From positions 1,709,501 to 1,773,500 of the forward strand of contig NC_052474.1 of assembly GCF_009730915.1 (NCBI RefSeq): a stretch of DNA of 64,000 bases. The letters are read 5' to 3'. The position numbers and the translations under genes are program-made. This DNA is from Dioscorea cayenensis subsp. rotundata. Lineage: Eukaryota > Streptophyta > Magnoliopsida > Dioscoreales > Dioscoreaceae. The notes below the pieces were generated by a model. The model did no database searches. It had not been told where the DNA came from and saw nothing but the letters and a program-made list of their open reading frames with translations. Shown piece after piece: positions 49,900-62,482 of the stretch (positions are counted from its first letter, which is position 1; the number at the start of each line of letters is the position of its first letter).

Positions 49900-51860
49900 C
49901 CAACATGGATTCATTGTCCAGTTAAAAGCAGAGTTGTTAATGACATCAGAGAACTTTTTCAGATGGGTAGCAGCTTCCAGGGAAATTTTACTCAATTCAA
50001 TAATTCTTCCTGCTGCTTTACTGTTTATGGCAGATAGCTCATTTTATAGCCCTTGCATGCTTGTGTCGTAATGAGTATATAGCTAAAGGTTAAGTGTTCA
50101 TGTCTTTTATAAATATTGAGAAATTATGATGTATCTTATTTATTATCACCGGCTTCTTGATTCAGTTTTTGGATCTTCTCTTTTGGCTATGATTCTAGCA
50201 AGAAAATTGGCTTGGTATCTCTCCTGAATTGCCTTTATACCGTTCCTCTGGGATTACTGGCTTATTTTTGTAAGTTTTTATACTCAGTTTCAAGAATACT
50301 GTTTTCTGAAAAATTAACATAGTACCATCCATGTGACCATTACTGACTTCATATATGTTTCAACATTGCTGCAGGAGGCTTGTCTTCAGAATGGTTCACT
50401 CTTGAATCCTCACTCCTTACACTCAGGCGTGAGCACCATCACCCTGTCCTTCGTCTAAGATCGAACAACAAAAAACACAAGAAGAATGTTCCATTCCATG
50501 CTCTTATATCTACCAGTTTTTATGTTTGGATTGCTTTCACATTGCCTATTGAACTATAAGAAGAAGGAGGATGATGAAAGCATAGAAATATCTGAAACTG
50601 AATCCCAGAGTTAAAGCTACAGTCCCAGGACAAGCAGGCCAGGGAGTCTTCTGTTCCCTAGTTGCATATGCTTCCATTGCCCCTTTCCCCTTCTTACCAG
50701 CTCCATCCTATGTCTCACGTCAATAATGTGTTAAATACTTCTTATGGTCTCTGTTTCATAACGCTGTGAAAACCAATGAGTACTTATATCGTTTAAACCT
50801 GGGGCCGCAATCCATGTGTTCGTTTTGTCACTTGTTACCTGAGACTGTGGAGCATTTATTTTTTACCTGCCATAAGTCTCATCAGATTTGGACTCTCATT
50901 TGCTCGGCTGCTCAGAAACCTATCAATTTGTCTGATGGTGTTTCCTCGGGTCTTTGGTTGGATCAAGAGATGTCTGGTAACAACCTCTATGCTCAGTCAG
51001 TGATTGCAGCAACCCTGTGGTTTATTTGGAAAGCTAGATGTAACACAGTTTTCAGACTGGAAGAATTGGATTGTCATCTAGTTTCCAACAGGGTTTTCGG
51101 ACATGTTAGGGAGTATTTTCTCACTTCATCTCCTCTGCGGAGAAGTAATTTTATCATGCACAACTTTACAATTACTGAAAGCCCTATCCTATTTACCGCT
51201 TATGCTTATAATGCAGATATTTCTTTTGCGGGGATTGGGTTCATAGTTACAGACTTTCAATCTAAAGTTCTCTTTGCGGGGAGCTGTGGTAGCCCTGTGA
51301 TCTCTGCTGAGGAAGCAGCCGCCAAAGCTCTCTGTTTTGCTTTGCAGGCATTGATCTATTGGGGACCAAACATTAACATGAGGTCTATTCTATCACCTTG
51401 TGCAGAGTTAGTGAAGACTATTCATCAAGGGTCTCCTATTGGACGCTTGGAGGCTGAACCTGCAGATTCAAGTTCTCAAAGAGTTCCTTGTTGAGATGGG
51501 TCTTCCCTCTTTGCATTTCATACCCAACAAATTGGAATTGGGCTCCTTCTTCTGTTGCTGCTCACGGCCTGAACCATCATGAGGTTTCCCTTTTCCACTT
51601 TGGCAGGGAAACTCCCCAGATGGTTGATGAAGTTGCTTATTTTGAATGGTTTTGTTTGTTAATTTGTACTTGCCTTTGTTTAGTGTCTGTGTTTAGGTTT
51701 TCTTTCTGTTATTGTTTTCTTTGGTTTGTAATGTTGACTCTTTGTACCCTGTTTTTTATATTAATAAAATAGCTCTAAGAGCTCTTTCCCTAAAAAAATA
51801 AAATAAAAAAATAATAATAATGTGTTCCACTTGTTAGTACAACCTTCAATCTCATACTCT
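49900..51860 (+). pseudogene. Partial COX10 duplicate (exons 5-7), split by a LINE
   Basis: From about 49900 the sequence follows exons 5, 6 and 7 of the COX10 gene 4-5 kb downstream, in the same direction. It includes intron sequence and splice-site regions, so it arose by DNA duplication rather than retrotransposition. Matching landmarks are GGGTAGCAGCTTCC at 49967, TCTCTTTTGGCTATGATTCT at about 50177, and CTTCAGAATGGTTCACTCTT at about 50384. Intron 6 is only about 110 bp here against about 985 bp in the gene. Substitutions and indels break the frame. A LINE (50733-51815) interrupts the copy near its 3' end. Confidence 0.85.
50733..51815 (+). mobile_element. 5'-truncated LINE with zf-RVT and RNase H-like region
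   Basis: The 1083-bp insert is flanked by the exact 11-bp duplication AATAATGTGTT (50722-50732 and 51816-51826) and ends in an A-rich (TAA)n-type tail. An open frame of about 240 codons from 50766 has the zf-RVT pattern CSFC ... VEHLFFTCH and a C-terminal region resembling an RNase H fold (SFAGIGFIVTDFQSKV, then SAEEAAAKALCFALQAL). A second frame overlaps at about 51488, so one frameshift is present. Its 3' end differs from the hairpin-tailed LINEs, so this is a second LINE family. Confidence 0.88.
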
Positions 51861-52611
51861 CTTGTTTTTGTACATATTTTCATTGGGATTATTTTTATTT
51901 TTTATTTTTTATAAGTAGGTTACTTAATTATAGTCTTGTTTTATTTTCATAATTAAACTTTGGGAGTGTGCCCTTCGGAGTTTGGGATTCATGTGTTTGA
52001 TCTTTGTGTGTCAATATTTTGATTTTTGTGTTATTAGACAATAGACAATGTTCTTCCCTGGCTTATTAGATTTTTTTAAACAATATTTTGATTTATAAAA
52101 ATTATAGACTATTTGCCGTATCTTGAAGTTTATGAGATCACGTCTATAATTACAGTTATCGTTGATAAGTTTTCAGCTTAGTATAGAGGTTAGCGTTGGT
52201 TTTATTTTATTTTATTTTTTATTTTTGACTCCCTAGTCTTTTTAGAGATTTTGTTGTAGGTTGCTTCATTTTTAATGGACTTGTTTGTTTTCTTACTTGT
52301 TGTCTCTTTATTTTTTTAATTAAAAATTTTTTTTATTAAAAAAAAAAGCTATGTTAATGTAAGTGATTTATCCAATTTTTTTAGAGGGGAAAAAAAAAAT
52401 AAAAACTCCCGTAAAATTTTGAAGTTCTTCACCATGTGATGTTTTGTTTGTGTAATATTAATTTTTACTGTTTTTTACTGTTTACAAATATATTTAAGTC
52501 ACATGCATTGCACGTGAGAAAGCTGATTAAATAATAATAATAATAATATCAACCCTGTCTTCAGTTCAGCGTAGATTGGAAGCACGTTGGTCGGTGAGAC
52601 GAGTCGCCGCC
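51861..52611. other. AT-rich intergenic DNA and COX10 5' region
   Basis: T-rich DNA with A/T runs and an (AAT)n stretch at about 52528-52546. The last 50 bases become GC-richer and are probably the COX10 leader. No other gene is supported. Confidence 0.55.
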
Positions 52612-55600
52612 ATGTGGAGAAGCGCCGCCGGGCGGAGGCTATCCGCCCAACTCCTCTTGCCTCGCGTCTCAAACCATAGCTTCATCAACTCCTCCACCTC
52701 TCACCCTCTTCCTTGCTTCCCTCCCTCCTATGTTGATGCCTCTGTTGGGAGATCCTATATCGGAGATCTCTTCTCCCTGCGCCTCTTATCCTCTTTGGAT
52801 TCTTCGAATCCGAGTTCTGATCAGAAATTATTGGGATTTGTGGACGCTGGGCCTTGCGCAGCTTCTCCTGTGGAGGTTTCTGCGGCTATTGGATCTCTGG
52901 AGTCAATCTCTAGGAGGTATAGAGACGTCTCGGAGGCGCTCCGGCACTATGGGCGTTGTTATTGGGAGCTCTCAAAAGCTCGTCTCAGGTCCTCACTTGT
53001 TGATTTTTCTAGTTTCTGTTTTTTTTTTCCTGAAAAAAATTTTATTTTTTCAGTGATCCATTTCATCAGTCATTTGGTTCTATGCTCTGTTGTGCAAATT
53101 TTGATTTGAATTTATCTTTAATCCCATCAGTAAAGATTCAATGGATCGGTGAAGGATTTTCAAGCACTATATTCTTGCAAATTTGTGCATTCACTTAAGG
53201 ATATCAAATTATGCCTTCAAGGGATTATTCGAGATGAAATGTTTTTTTTTTTCTTACAAAGATGCCAATTATCCACACTGATGATTTTTTCTCCTCAGCA
53301 TGCTTGTAGTTGCAACTTCTGGATCAGGCTTTGTTCTTGGGAGTGGCAGTACTATAGATTTTGCTGGACTTTGTTGTACGTGTGCTGGCACAATGATGGT
53401 TGCAGCATCTGCAAACTCTTTAAATCAGGTGCACAATTAGAACTGCATTTTAATTTGGCAACTCTTTTGGTATGCCAATCCATTTAGTGATACTTGTAAT
53501 TACCATTAATGGATTCTGGTGTTTTAATTCTATCAATCTGTATTTCCATTTCACATCTGAAGGTGCGGAATGGAGCAAAATGACCACATATTGTATATGT
53601 GATGTGCTTGAGAGCTGACCTATGTATCATGCATGTCAAGGAAATTTCTCTTTGCCTGAGGAAATTGTGTTTAATCTATGATGTCATTAGACTAGTTTGT
53701 GGGGTAGAATTATGCTGCTTTGTGATGTTACCCTCCTCACTTTTGTAGTTTATTTTAACTTTGCATGACAAAAATCACAACTTAATATCTCCGATGACAG
53801 AAAACTTTCACTAGATTGAAGAAGCAGATCCTTTCCTTGTTTGAATACTAATTTACTTTCTAAGCTATCCCAGGTGTTTGAGATTCAAAATGATGCTAAA
53901 ATGAATCGGACAAAGCGGAGACCACTCCCCTCTGGTCGCATTTCTGTTCAGCATGCTGCCATCTGGGCGGCAAGTGTTGGAATTGCTGGCACAGCTTTGT
54001 TGGCTTTGAAGGTTTAGAATTTGTCTGCACTTTGTGTAACTTTTTTAAACTGGATTTAATGATCTTAGACTGAAGTTTATACTAATGTTCAGAAATCTTA
54101 ATTGGCAAGGTTGGTGCAGACAAATTACTTGGCAGCTAGTCTTGCAGCTAGTAATCTGGTTTTGTATGCATTTGTATATACTCCCTTGAAGCAAATACAT
54201 CCTATCAATACATGGGTTGGAGCAGTTGTCGGTGCAATACCTCCACTTCTTGGGTAACATTTTCTTCCATGTCCAATTTGCTTGCCTGGTTCCTAGGAAT
54301 CTTGGGCCTACGTAACACGGCATTATCTGGTCAAATATTCTTCTTAACAATTTCATACTAGGTTGGTTAAGAAAATGCTTTTGAGTGTACATCTCGCAGT
54401 TCAATGGTATTTAGATATTGTTATAGCAGTTTCTGACAAGGGTTCAATTTTTGACATCAAGGCAGTTATTAATAGAATTGAGATACTTTTTCAGATGGGC
54501 AGCAGCTTCTGGGGAGGTTTCACTAAATTCAATGATTCTTCCTGCTGCTTTATATTTTTGGCAGATACCCCATTTCATGGCTCTTGCATACCTATGTCGC
54601 AATGATTATATAGCTGGAGGGTATGTGTTCATATCTTTTTTGTGGTTGTAGTCTTGTAGATAATGAGAGATTATGATCTTTCTTATTTATCATGACTGAC
54701 GACTTGGTTCAGTTTTCGGATGTTCTCTTTTGGTGATCCTTCTGGCAAGAGAACTGCTTTGGCATCTTTCCGGAATTGCCTTTATCTTGTTCCTCTTGGA
54801 TTCCTGGCTTATGATTGTAAGTTTTAATACTTGGTTTAAATAGTCCTCGTTGAATGTCATCATTTGTAGCTTAAAAAAATGTTGGTTTGTTTCTGGTTTG
54901 GTATTTCTTATTCAAACTTTGGCCATTTGCTCGTTAGTGTAAGACATAAGAAAGGCTCTTTTCAATCATCATTTTGAGATTGAGTGCTTTCTCCAAGTAG
55001 CTTTTTCTGGATTTCTCTCTTGAGGGATTAAAGTACTTACAATACAAGCTTATTTAGATAATAAATTTGATGCATATTATTTACTGTCATCACTAGTTAA
55101 TAACTTTTATGCTAGCAACTTCTTTGTGCCTTCTACATGAAATCAATATAGCACTGGAGTTCACCATTAACTTCTACACCTTTGATCAGCACTTTTTTAT
55201 TGCAGACGATTTTTTTTCTTTTTTGGCTGAATGAGTTCCCTGCATAAAAAGTCAACTGAATGCTGTTTTGGGCATACTAGCGCCTAATATGTACTTTAGT
55301 CTTTTGAGTGTTGAATTTTACCTTTACTGTAGTTATGCATCTCCCATGTGATTTGTGAACTAAAAGTTACCCTTTTTACCATTGGTTTATGATTTTATTT
55401 CTTTCTCCAACGTATTCAATCTGCCATATAGAATAAAGATCAGAATTTCTTTTATCCTTGTTCGCATCTTCGATATTCTGCAGATCCTATTTATTTTAAA
55501 CTTTAGTTGAACATGATCAGTTATAATTGACTTAAAATTCTTTGTTATTTTGGTGTTTTATGATTGCAGATAGATTTTATCCTTCCTTATTCCTCATAAA

Positions 55601-56181
55601 CATCCAAATAGCACTGTTATCGTGATGCACTCGAATGTTTTTTCACATCATGTAATTAATTTGTAGCCATAATTGAGTTCAAAACTTATTAGTTGATTGT
55701 TTTTTTCCGGCATTTGCAATAATCCAAGTCTTTTCTGAAAACATTATCAGATTCTGTTTATATAATCTTTCTTGACTGCCCATGTTTCAAAACTGCTGCA
55801 GGGGGCATGACTTCAGAATGGTTCACTCTTGAATCCTCACTCATCACACTGGCCATGAGCGTCGCCGCCCTGTTATTTGTCCGGGAACGAACAACAAAAA
55901 ATGCAAGAAGAATGTTCCATTCGAGCCTCTTATATCTGCCCGTTTTCATGTCAGGCTTGATTTTGCATCGTCTACCGAATGACAACAAGCAAGATCTGTC
56001 TCTCCCCAACTCAAACATTATAGCCGAAGAAGACAGAGACATCTCTGAAACTGAATTCCAGAATAAAAGCTACAATCCCCAGGACAAGCAGGTCATGGAG
56101 TCCTCTCTTCCCCCAGTTGCCTATGCTTCCATTGCTCCTTTCCCCTTCTTACCAGCTCCACTCTATGCTTCAGATCAATAA
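52612..56181 (+). CDS. COX10: Protoheme IX farnesyltransferase, mitochondrial (COX10)
   Basis: COX10 adds a farnesyl chain to heme B to make heme O, the first step of heme A synthesis for cytochrome c oxidase, in the inner mitochondrial membrane. Exons 52612-52988, 53299-53428, 53874-54011, 54120-54253, 54495-54620, 54713-54816 and 55802-56181 join without any frame problem to 462 codons. The N-terminus ([19 protein letters not shown]) is a basic mitochondrial presequence. Family landmarks are the UbiA-type block [19 protein letters not shown], then [30 protein letters not shown], and [18 protein letters not shown] with its charged loop. Several hydrophobic helices separate them. The first Asp-rich motif of UbiA enzymes is represented by ND in the first block. 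A partial copy lies just upstream. Confidence 0.95.
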
Positions 56182-56611
56182 TAAGTTCCAATCATTAGTC
56201 TTTGTCAATCTCCCACTCTTTTGTTGCGCATGTATAACTTCAAATTTTCCTTAAAGTTTCTTCTGTAACATCAAATGTAATAAATTTTTGTAGACTTTCA
56301 CCTTCCTTTCACGGCTTTCATGTCTGAGATTAGATGCAAAAGATAAACAAATGTTCGTTTTGGTCCGTGATTTATAAACAAGTATTTATTTACTTTTTTT
56401 TTTTTTAAATTAAAGACAATATTATTTTGGTATATATTTTAATCTTTCACTCCAATTTGTTCTTATTATTATACATAATAAATATAAAAATAAAAAGATA
56501 GAAAAACAGCAACCCTATCAATATATATATATATCTTCTCTACTGTGTGGAACACTAGTAAAAAAATTTTCAAGAAAGAAGAGAAATCAATCTCTGGTTC
56601 ATTTGAGAGCG

Positions 56612-57556
56612 ATGAAAGCTTCAGTGAAGCTTCGAGAGGAGCAGGGAAAGGCACCACTGCTGCGTTTCAAGCTTCCGATCAGGGTACTCAGCCTCCCCTT
56701 CAACACCGCCGTCTCCGTCTCCTCCTCTTCCGCTCCCTCTGATGTCTCCTTCGATCTTAAGTCCGCCCTCCCCTTCGGCCCTTCCCTCAAGCTCTCCTAC
56801 TGCCCCTCTCCCTCCGATCCCTTTTCCCTCTCCCTATCCTCCGGCATCGGCGTTCTCGGTTCCCCTTTTGACTCCCCTCTTGTCCTCTCTGCCCGCTTCT
56901 CCCCCATCGCTCCCGTCTCCTTCTCCCTCACCCTCAAGCCACGCCTTGGTGACTTCTCTTTGAAAACCACCGCAATCTCTAACCCTAACGCTAGCCCTAA
57001 CCCTAAGGAGAATGGCGGCGGGGTTTATCACCCGATCCCAGTTCCCCCGCGGGAGCGGACTGGATTGGAGGATTTGCTCGCCTCCGGTGTGGTCGCCGTG
57101 GCAAGGACCTCCATCCCATTCGGTCGTCGCGCGGCGGTGCGGCTACGGTGGGGGGTGAACATGCCGAAGCCGGAGGCGGTCGGGTGGGGGAGATTGCCAT
57201 ACTTGACCGTCGATAAGATCAGTATTGAAGCCGGTGAGAGAAATGAGAATGAAGAGGAGAAGAAGAAAATCAAGGAGAAGAATGATTTGGATGCAAATGC
57301 AACGAGTGGGATGGTGTATTGGATGGGGAGGGAAGTGGAGGAGTTGCAGAAGGAGAACAGAATGATCAAGGAGAACGTTGAAGAGCTTAAAAAAAAGGTT
57401 TTTGAGAGGAGAGTGGGAAAGGTGGAGCCTTTCCGGGGAGATTTTGATGTTAAAAGAAAGAATCCAAGTGCCGCCATTGCTAAGGAAATTGAGAAGGAGA
57501 CAAAAGAAGAAGCCTTTTGTTGCCAGGTCCAACACTCCTCCATGATCCTGGTTTAG
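56612..57556 (+). CDS. Single-exon plant protein of unknown function
   Basis: The open frame of 314 codons starts at MKASVKLREEQ and ends at a TAG. The first 130 residues are Ser/Pro-rich with alternating hydrophobic pairs (LPFGPSLKLSYCPSPSDPFS, LVLSARFSP, FSLTLKPRLGDFSLKT). This pattern suggests a beta-rich domain or an outer-membrane-like strand series. The middle holds GLEDLLASGVVAVARTSIPF and AAVRLRWGVNMP. The last third has a Glu/Lys-rich coiled coil (about residues 205-270: EEEKKKIKEKN, then VEELQKENRMIKENVEELKK). I recall similar uncharacterised plant proteins starting MKASLKFREEQ but know no function. A (TA)n run at 56521-56533 may be the core promoter. GC is high in the first half. 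Confidence 0.8.
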   Translation: MKASVKLREEQGKAPLLRFKLPIRVLSLPFNTAVSVSSSSAPSDVSFDLKSALPFGPSLKLSYCPSPSDPFSLSLSSGIGVLGSPFDSPLVLSARFSPIAPVSFSLTLKPRLGDFSLKTTAISNPNASPNPKENGGGVYHPIPVPPRERTGLEDLLASGVVAVARTSIPFGRRAAVRLRWGVNMPKPEAVGWGRLPYLTVDKISIEAGERNENEEEKKKIKEKNDLDANATSGMVYWMGREVEELQKENRMIKENVEELKKKVFERRVGKVEPFRGDFDVKRKNPSAAIAKEIEKETKEEAFCCQVQHSSMILV

Positions 57557-59140
57557 TATGTAATTCTTATTGTTTTTTTTCCCCTTTTGATGTCTATGTT
57601 TATCAATCTCTTTCGCTATTTTTACTGCTTTTGTGCATATGATGATGTGTGTTAACTTTGTTATTGCTATTGCACATCCTATAAAATTTTGGCTTTTGTT
57701 TTTTAGTTCTTTTTGCCTCCAATTCTCATATAGGCTTGTAGCTTTTCTCTTGATATTTGCTTTTGATGTCTCTATGTTAATCAATCTCTTGCCATTTGGT
57801 AATTTGTTCTTGCTATGCAACATCATATAGAGTCTTTTACTTTTTTTGTTCTTACTTTTATTTTCTTATATTTTGATGTTTGAATTTAAAGTTTTTTTTT
57901 CATAATGTTTGCATCAGTTACTATGATTAATTCATGGGGATAGTTATGTGTTCTTTGGAGGAACTTGTGTGCAATTAGTTTCACTGAAGGAAGGGTCTTC
58001 ACTTGATTTCTAATGAAATCAGTTGTTTGGTAACTTTGTTATGGTTATCCCACACCTTAAACAATTGTTATGTTTTTGAGGTGTTATGGATGTTGGATCT
58101 CTGGTTTGATTTCTCTGTTTCACCTTAACTTTTGAGGTGATATTCTAATCTATGAAGAAAGATTTTATACAATGTTCTTATTTGAGGAGAATCTTAGGAA
58201 TGAAACCATTGTTTGGCTACCATGTGTAATTGATGGAAAGGTTAATGCACTGTTTTCGGAGAAGATGCAAAGTAATAGTAATGTGGTTTATTGTCAACTT
58301 GAATGAAATTTTGGAGGTTCTTATGGCGGGTTGTTGATTCGAATGCTAATTTCTCTTCATATTTGTAATTTTGTATTGTCACCTTTAGCTTTTGATCTAA
58401 ATTTAGGGCTTATGAATTGTGAAATAGCTCGTACAATAATTGTCCTAAGGGATCGAACTGATTCTTTTTCTTAAACATAAAAATCTTTGTTGATGGGCAA
58501 TGAAATGGAGAAATCTTTTGAGAATTTTTAGTTGGTAAACTATTTTCAAAGTTGTGATTACCTACAGCCATGCCTATTTTCTTCATTGCCCTAACTAACT
58601 TAATGTGCAGTGTTCTAGGTCATAGTTTTACTTGGTTAACCTGGTTATTAAGGAGTGCCAGTTGATGGATGATCCTCAGCATCAGTATCCTAGTTGATAG
58701 TTGACAACTCATGCTTATACTATCTGGAAAACCACATCTATATGATGCAAATTATATTGCTATGGCTGGTGCAGATCAGTAATAACAAGTATCTTCCATC
58801 TGCTCGATATGGACCTAAACTGTTCATCGAGTAAAATACACTAATAACCATGTTTGAGTATCATGAAACAATAAAAAGAGCTGCTTCATCAAACATACAT
58901 CATTAACATGTAATATGCAATTAGTCGAATGCTGATAAATTACAACAAATGGGCAACAATGTAAGAACTGGGCCTAATAGCTGAAAGATGAAGATAAAGC
59001 ACAAGGCAAAACAAATTCTGGATTTGGGCGAGTAGGTGTCATGCATACACGACCAGATGATGACACCCCTCACAGGAAACTTGCACACTAGCACACAAAC
59101 CAACTCCAGGCAAAATGTGATAGGCAAAATCAGGTAAGAT
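57557..59140. other. Convergent intergenic DNA
   Basis: The gap lies between the 3' end of the unknown plus-strand gene and the 3' end of the TOM2A-like gene. It is T-rich on the left. I see no coding exon or element end. An unannotated 3' intron of the unknown gene cannot be excluded. Confidence 0.5.
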
Positions 59141-61507
59141 TCAGAGTATGGTGCAACGGCCTCGTTCTTCTGCTGGAGCCGTTGTTTGTTGATATCGGTT
59201 GGGATCTGATGGATTGTAGGTGAATTCCGACGTCTCAAGACCATACTGTCATTAAGATATAGGCATATCATCCAAGTTAGGGCACATACAAACATCTGAT
59301 ATGGAGTACTTAGTATTTTAAACACATGTAACACAATCACCTTTTCCCTCATCCTCTGGCTCCAGGCATCATTCCTGCTGGGTCGCTGATCAAGGGTGGC
59401 AGTTACAGGAACCCCAGTTGCAGGAACACCAGATCTGTTGATTAATGGCTGACGAACAGTAGGTCTTGGTGCGATGTATTCTTCATCACTGTCATACTCT
59501 ACTGGTTTATGTATCGCTCTTACTATGAGAGCCAGCAAGAATGCCAAGACCTGCAAGACATCAATCAGTTATATGAATTGTTCTTAACATCCCATATATG
59601 TATCTATTTGGAAGGTTATAATTTCACACAAGTGTTCACCATTACCTCCAAACCAACAGCCCCTAAAGCAACCCATCGAACAATCTTCCAGTGGCCTTCT
59701 AAAAAGCCATATATCATGTCAAAATCTCCAGTTTTGTCAGCTGGGATAGCCTGCATATAAGTTGATGTCAGTAACTAGACAGGAGAGGAGAACCAAATAA
59801 AATCTGGTGAAAAAGGAACTCACATCTTTCCAGCTATGGTCAAAGAATATGAAAGCTGCAGCTCCCAGCTCAACTAAGATTAGCAAGATTACCAACAAAG
59901 AGTACTGTTTGGATTAAGGATGCCAATAGAACTGTACATGAACTCTACTTGAGTATGCTTCTTATTCTTTGCTAAATGAAATTTGACTTGCAAAACTACA
60001 GGATTATAATATACATGACCAGTTTGGTTAAGCCAAGTTATAAAAGCTGGTACGCTTAACCACAATGATTTTAATATAGAAATGTAGTCATGTGTGATAA
60101 GTAGAAAGTTTGAAACAACTGCAGCTTTGAATGCAACTTCAATCTAACAACTAAAAGCACAACCTTAATTTTGTTTGAAGCCTGAAGTGTTATAGAATAG
60201 AGGAAACATCATGATATTAAAGTATCACATTGAAAATTAACTGAAATCAGGATACACATGATAGACAACATCCATTCCTTGTCGCTGCTCCTATGCAACC
60301 AAAACAAGATATAACGAATAGAACAACACCAACACCAATGAATAAGTAAATGAACCTGCAAAATATCATTCCACTGTCAAGATCACGGTCATCCTCCATT
60401 TACAAAAACAAGCTTAACCAATGACGCTACAAAAATCATCAATTTGTCTGCTGTCACAAGAAATTAAAAAGAAAAAGACAATCCTTGGAGGAAAATGGAG
60501 ATAAAAAAAGGGTACTTCCAATATTTCACTACAGAAGCAGCTTTCTTCATTTGACATCACTTGTTTTTGATATGCATGAACTCATTTAACTTGTTCACCA
60601 ACAATGAACCTATAGCCATACAATAACCCAATTCTACATAGACAACTAGTTATCTATACAAACAGTACACATAATTATCTTCCTTTTCTCACAATAATTT
60701 ATCTCAAGAACATGTTTTCCATAGCTTTTCAACTCTCCCGGAAAAATCTTTACAATCGAACAAAATACTATTCCACTACACGTAATGACATGCTTGACAA
60801 TTTTAAGAAGAAGATCTTAAAAACTAAAGCCCAAAATTAACTGCAATAGGCATTTCAGATAAAACCTCAGAAGTGCAGATTTTACTAGAAGTCTAGAAAG
60901 CTCATTTTAAAAGCTTTTGCTTGTAAGAAGATCTTTCCAAATAAAACCCTAGACATGTCCTTAAAGTCTCAAGGCATTTCTAATAAACCCAAACCACATG
61001 TAAATCTCCAGTTTTTGTACTCAATTTCCACGAAGAAAAATCCAAGATATTTCTTATAGTAAACAATAACAAAGCCCTCTGCTAAAAATCTAGACATGTT
61101 CCAGTGAGTACAAGTTTAGAGTACACATTGTCCATACCCAACAAAGCACGCCAAACCCTAAACCAAAACTTAACCTTCACTACATATGATATAATTACAA
61201 GAATCAAAATGCACTAAATTCATCAAACAAGAACAATTAGAAGAGAAACAAAAGAAACATACCAAGCTTTGGGTAGCTTATCAAGAATACTCTCGGACAA
61301 TGAGACAACAAGAAGCATCGGCCGGCCAAGCTTCAAAATCTCAGAATCATAAGGCAAGGGAGGCGTAACTCCTCCATCATCACCACCGGAGAACCTGTTC
61401 CACTCTACCAAAAGATAGATACCATACCCCACCATCCCCAATCCCGTCACCGTCAGTACGAAGTTCAACAGCTTCAAAAAACACTCTAAAAACCCAACGC
61501 ACGCCAT
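59141..61507 (-). CDS. TOM2A: TOM2A-like tetraspanin
   Basis: Minus-strand exons 61507-61263, 60355-60256, 59904-59824, 59750-59646, 59550-59341 and 59245-59141 join cleanly to 281 residues. TOM2A is a four-helix tonoplast tetraspanin that partners TOM1 and is a known host factor for tobamovirus multiplication. From memory the match is end to end: LECFLKLLNFVLTVTGLGMV (helix 1), FIYLFIGVGVVLFVISCFGC (helix 2), SLLVILLILVELGAAAFIFF (helix 3), VLAFLLALIVRAIHKP (helix 4), then EYDSDEEYIAPR and DQRPSRNDAWSQRMREKYGL. It ends GRCTIL, a possible CaaX-type prenylation motif; the cysteine pair CC and nearby Cys may be palmitoylated. A leader intron with donor AAAG/GTAATCC near 61698 is possible. Confidence 0.94.
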
Positions 61508-62482
61508 GATCTCAACCCCTTCTCCAATCCAACAACTACTCCTTCACCCCAATCTCAAAAAAAAAACCTAAAAATCCACCAAAATCCTGAAATCCATTCC
61601 AGAATTTCAATCAAAAACCATAAAAACAACAGAAAAAAAAAGGAGAAAAACAAATAGAGGATTGAATTCACGAGGAATGAAGATGGATGAAGGGATTACC
61701 TTTCTTTGATTTCCCAATTTGGAGATCGGATTTAGGAACCCTCGCTCGCTGGCTCTCAGACCGCGAGAAGGATATCGTTCCGCTTTTCTCGAGGTTTCTT
61801 TTCTCTTTTAAAATTTCAATTTTATATTTATTTATTTATTATTTATTTATAATTTATTATTTTTTTCCTTTTTTTCAGTAATTAGGTGGTGTGATAATAT
61901 ATTGTCCACGTGGACGGCTGAGAATGATGGGCTCGTTTAGATGAACGGTAAAGACTAAGTGGAACACGACAAAGCGAAAGGTATGCCACGTCATCATATC
62001 CCAGCTGGTTTCTATCACTGTGGTCTCTAATCTACAAGAAGTTCCCCACTTGACTTTGAGTTTAATTACGATGATACCCTCATATGAATAATCAAGTCTC
62101 AATCAAACACCAAATTATTGTAATTTTATTGAAATTTTAGCATAATGTATCTAACTTTCAAATCAAATTATCAAAATGATATTATAAGAAAATAATTAGA
62201 AGTGGGTCCATTTGCACGAGATACACTAACTAAATAAAGTTTCATCATTTGCATTTATTTCATTGATATTTTAGAAGAAAATTTCATTTAAGATAATGTT
62301 AGTTCACGGGTCACATTATCATCATTCACACACTTTGGTTCCAATGACCCACATAATTAAAATTAAAATTAAAAAAAAAAAATCAGATGCTCTTTCCAAC
62401 CTGCTCAATGCCAAGTACAAACAAACAATTATATATATATATATATATATTCATATTCAAGTTTACTGCAAAATTATAAAAA
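61508..62482. other. TOM2A promoter region and ABCC 3' flank
   Basis: This gap lies between two minus-strand genes. It should contain the TOM2A leader and promoter (about 61510-61900) and the 3' flank of the ABCC gene. A (TA)n run lies at 62431-62450. No other gene is supported. Confidence 0.5.
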
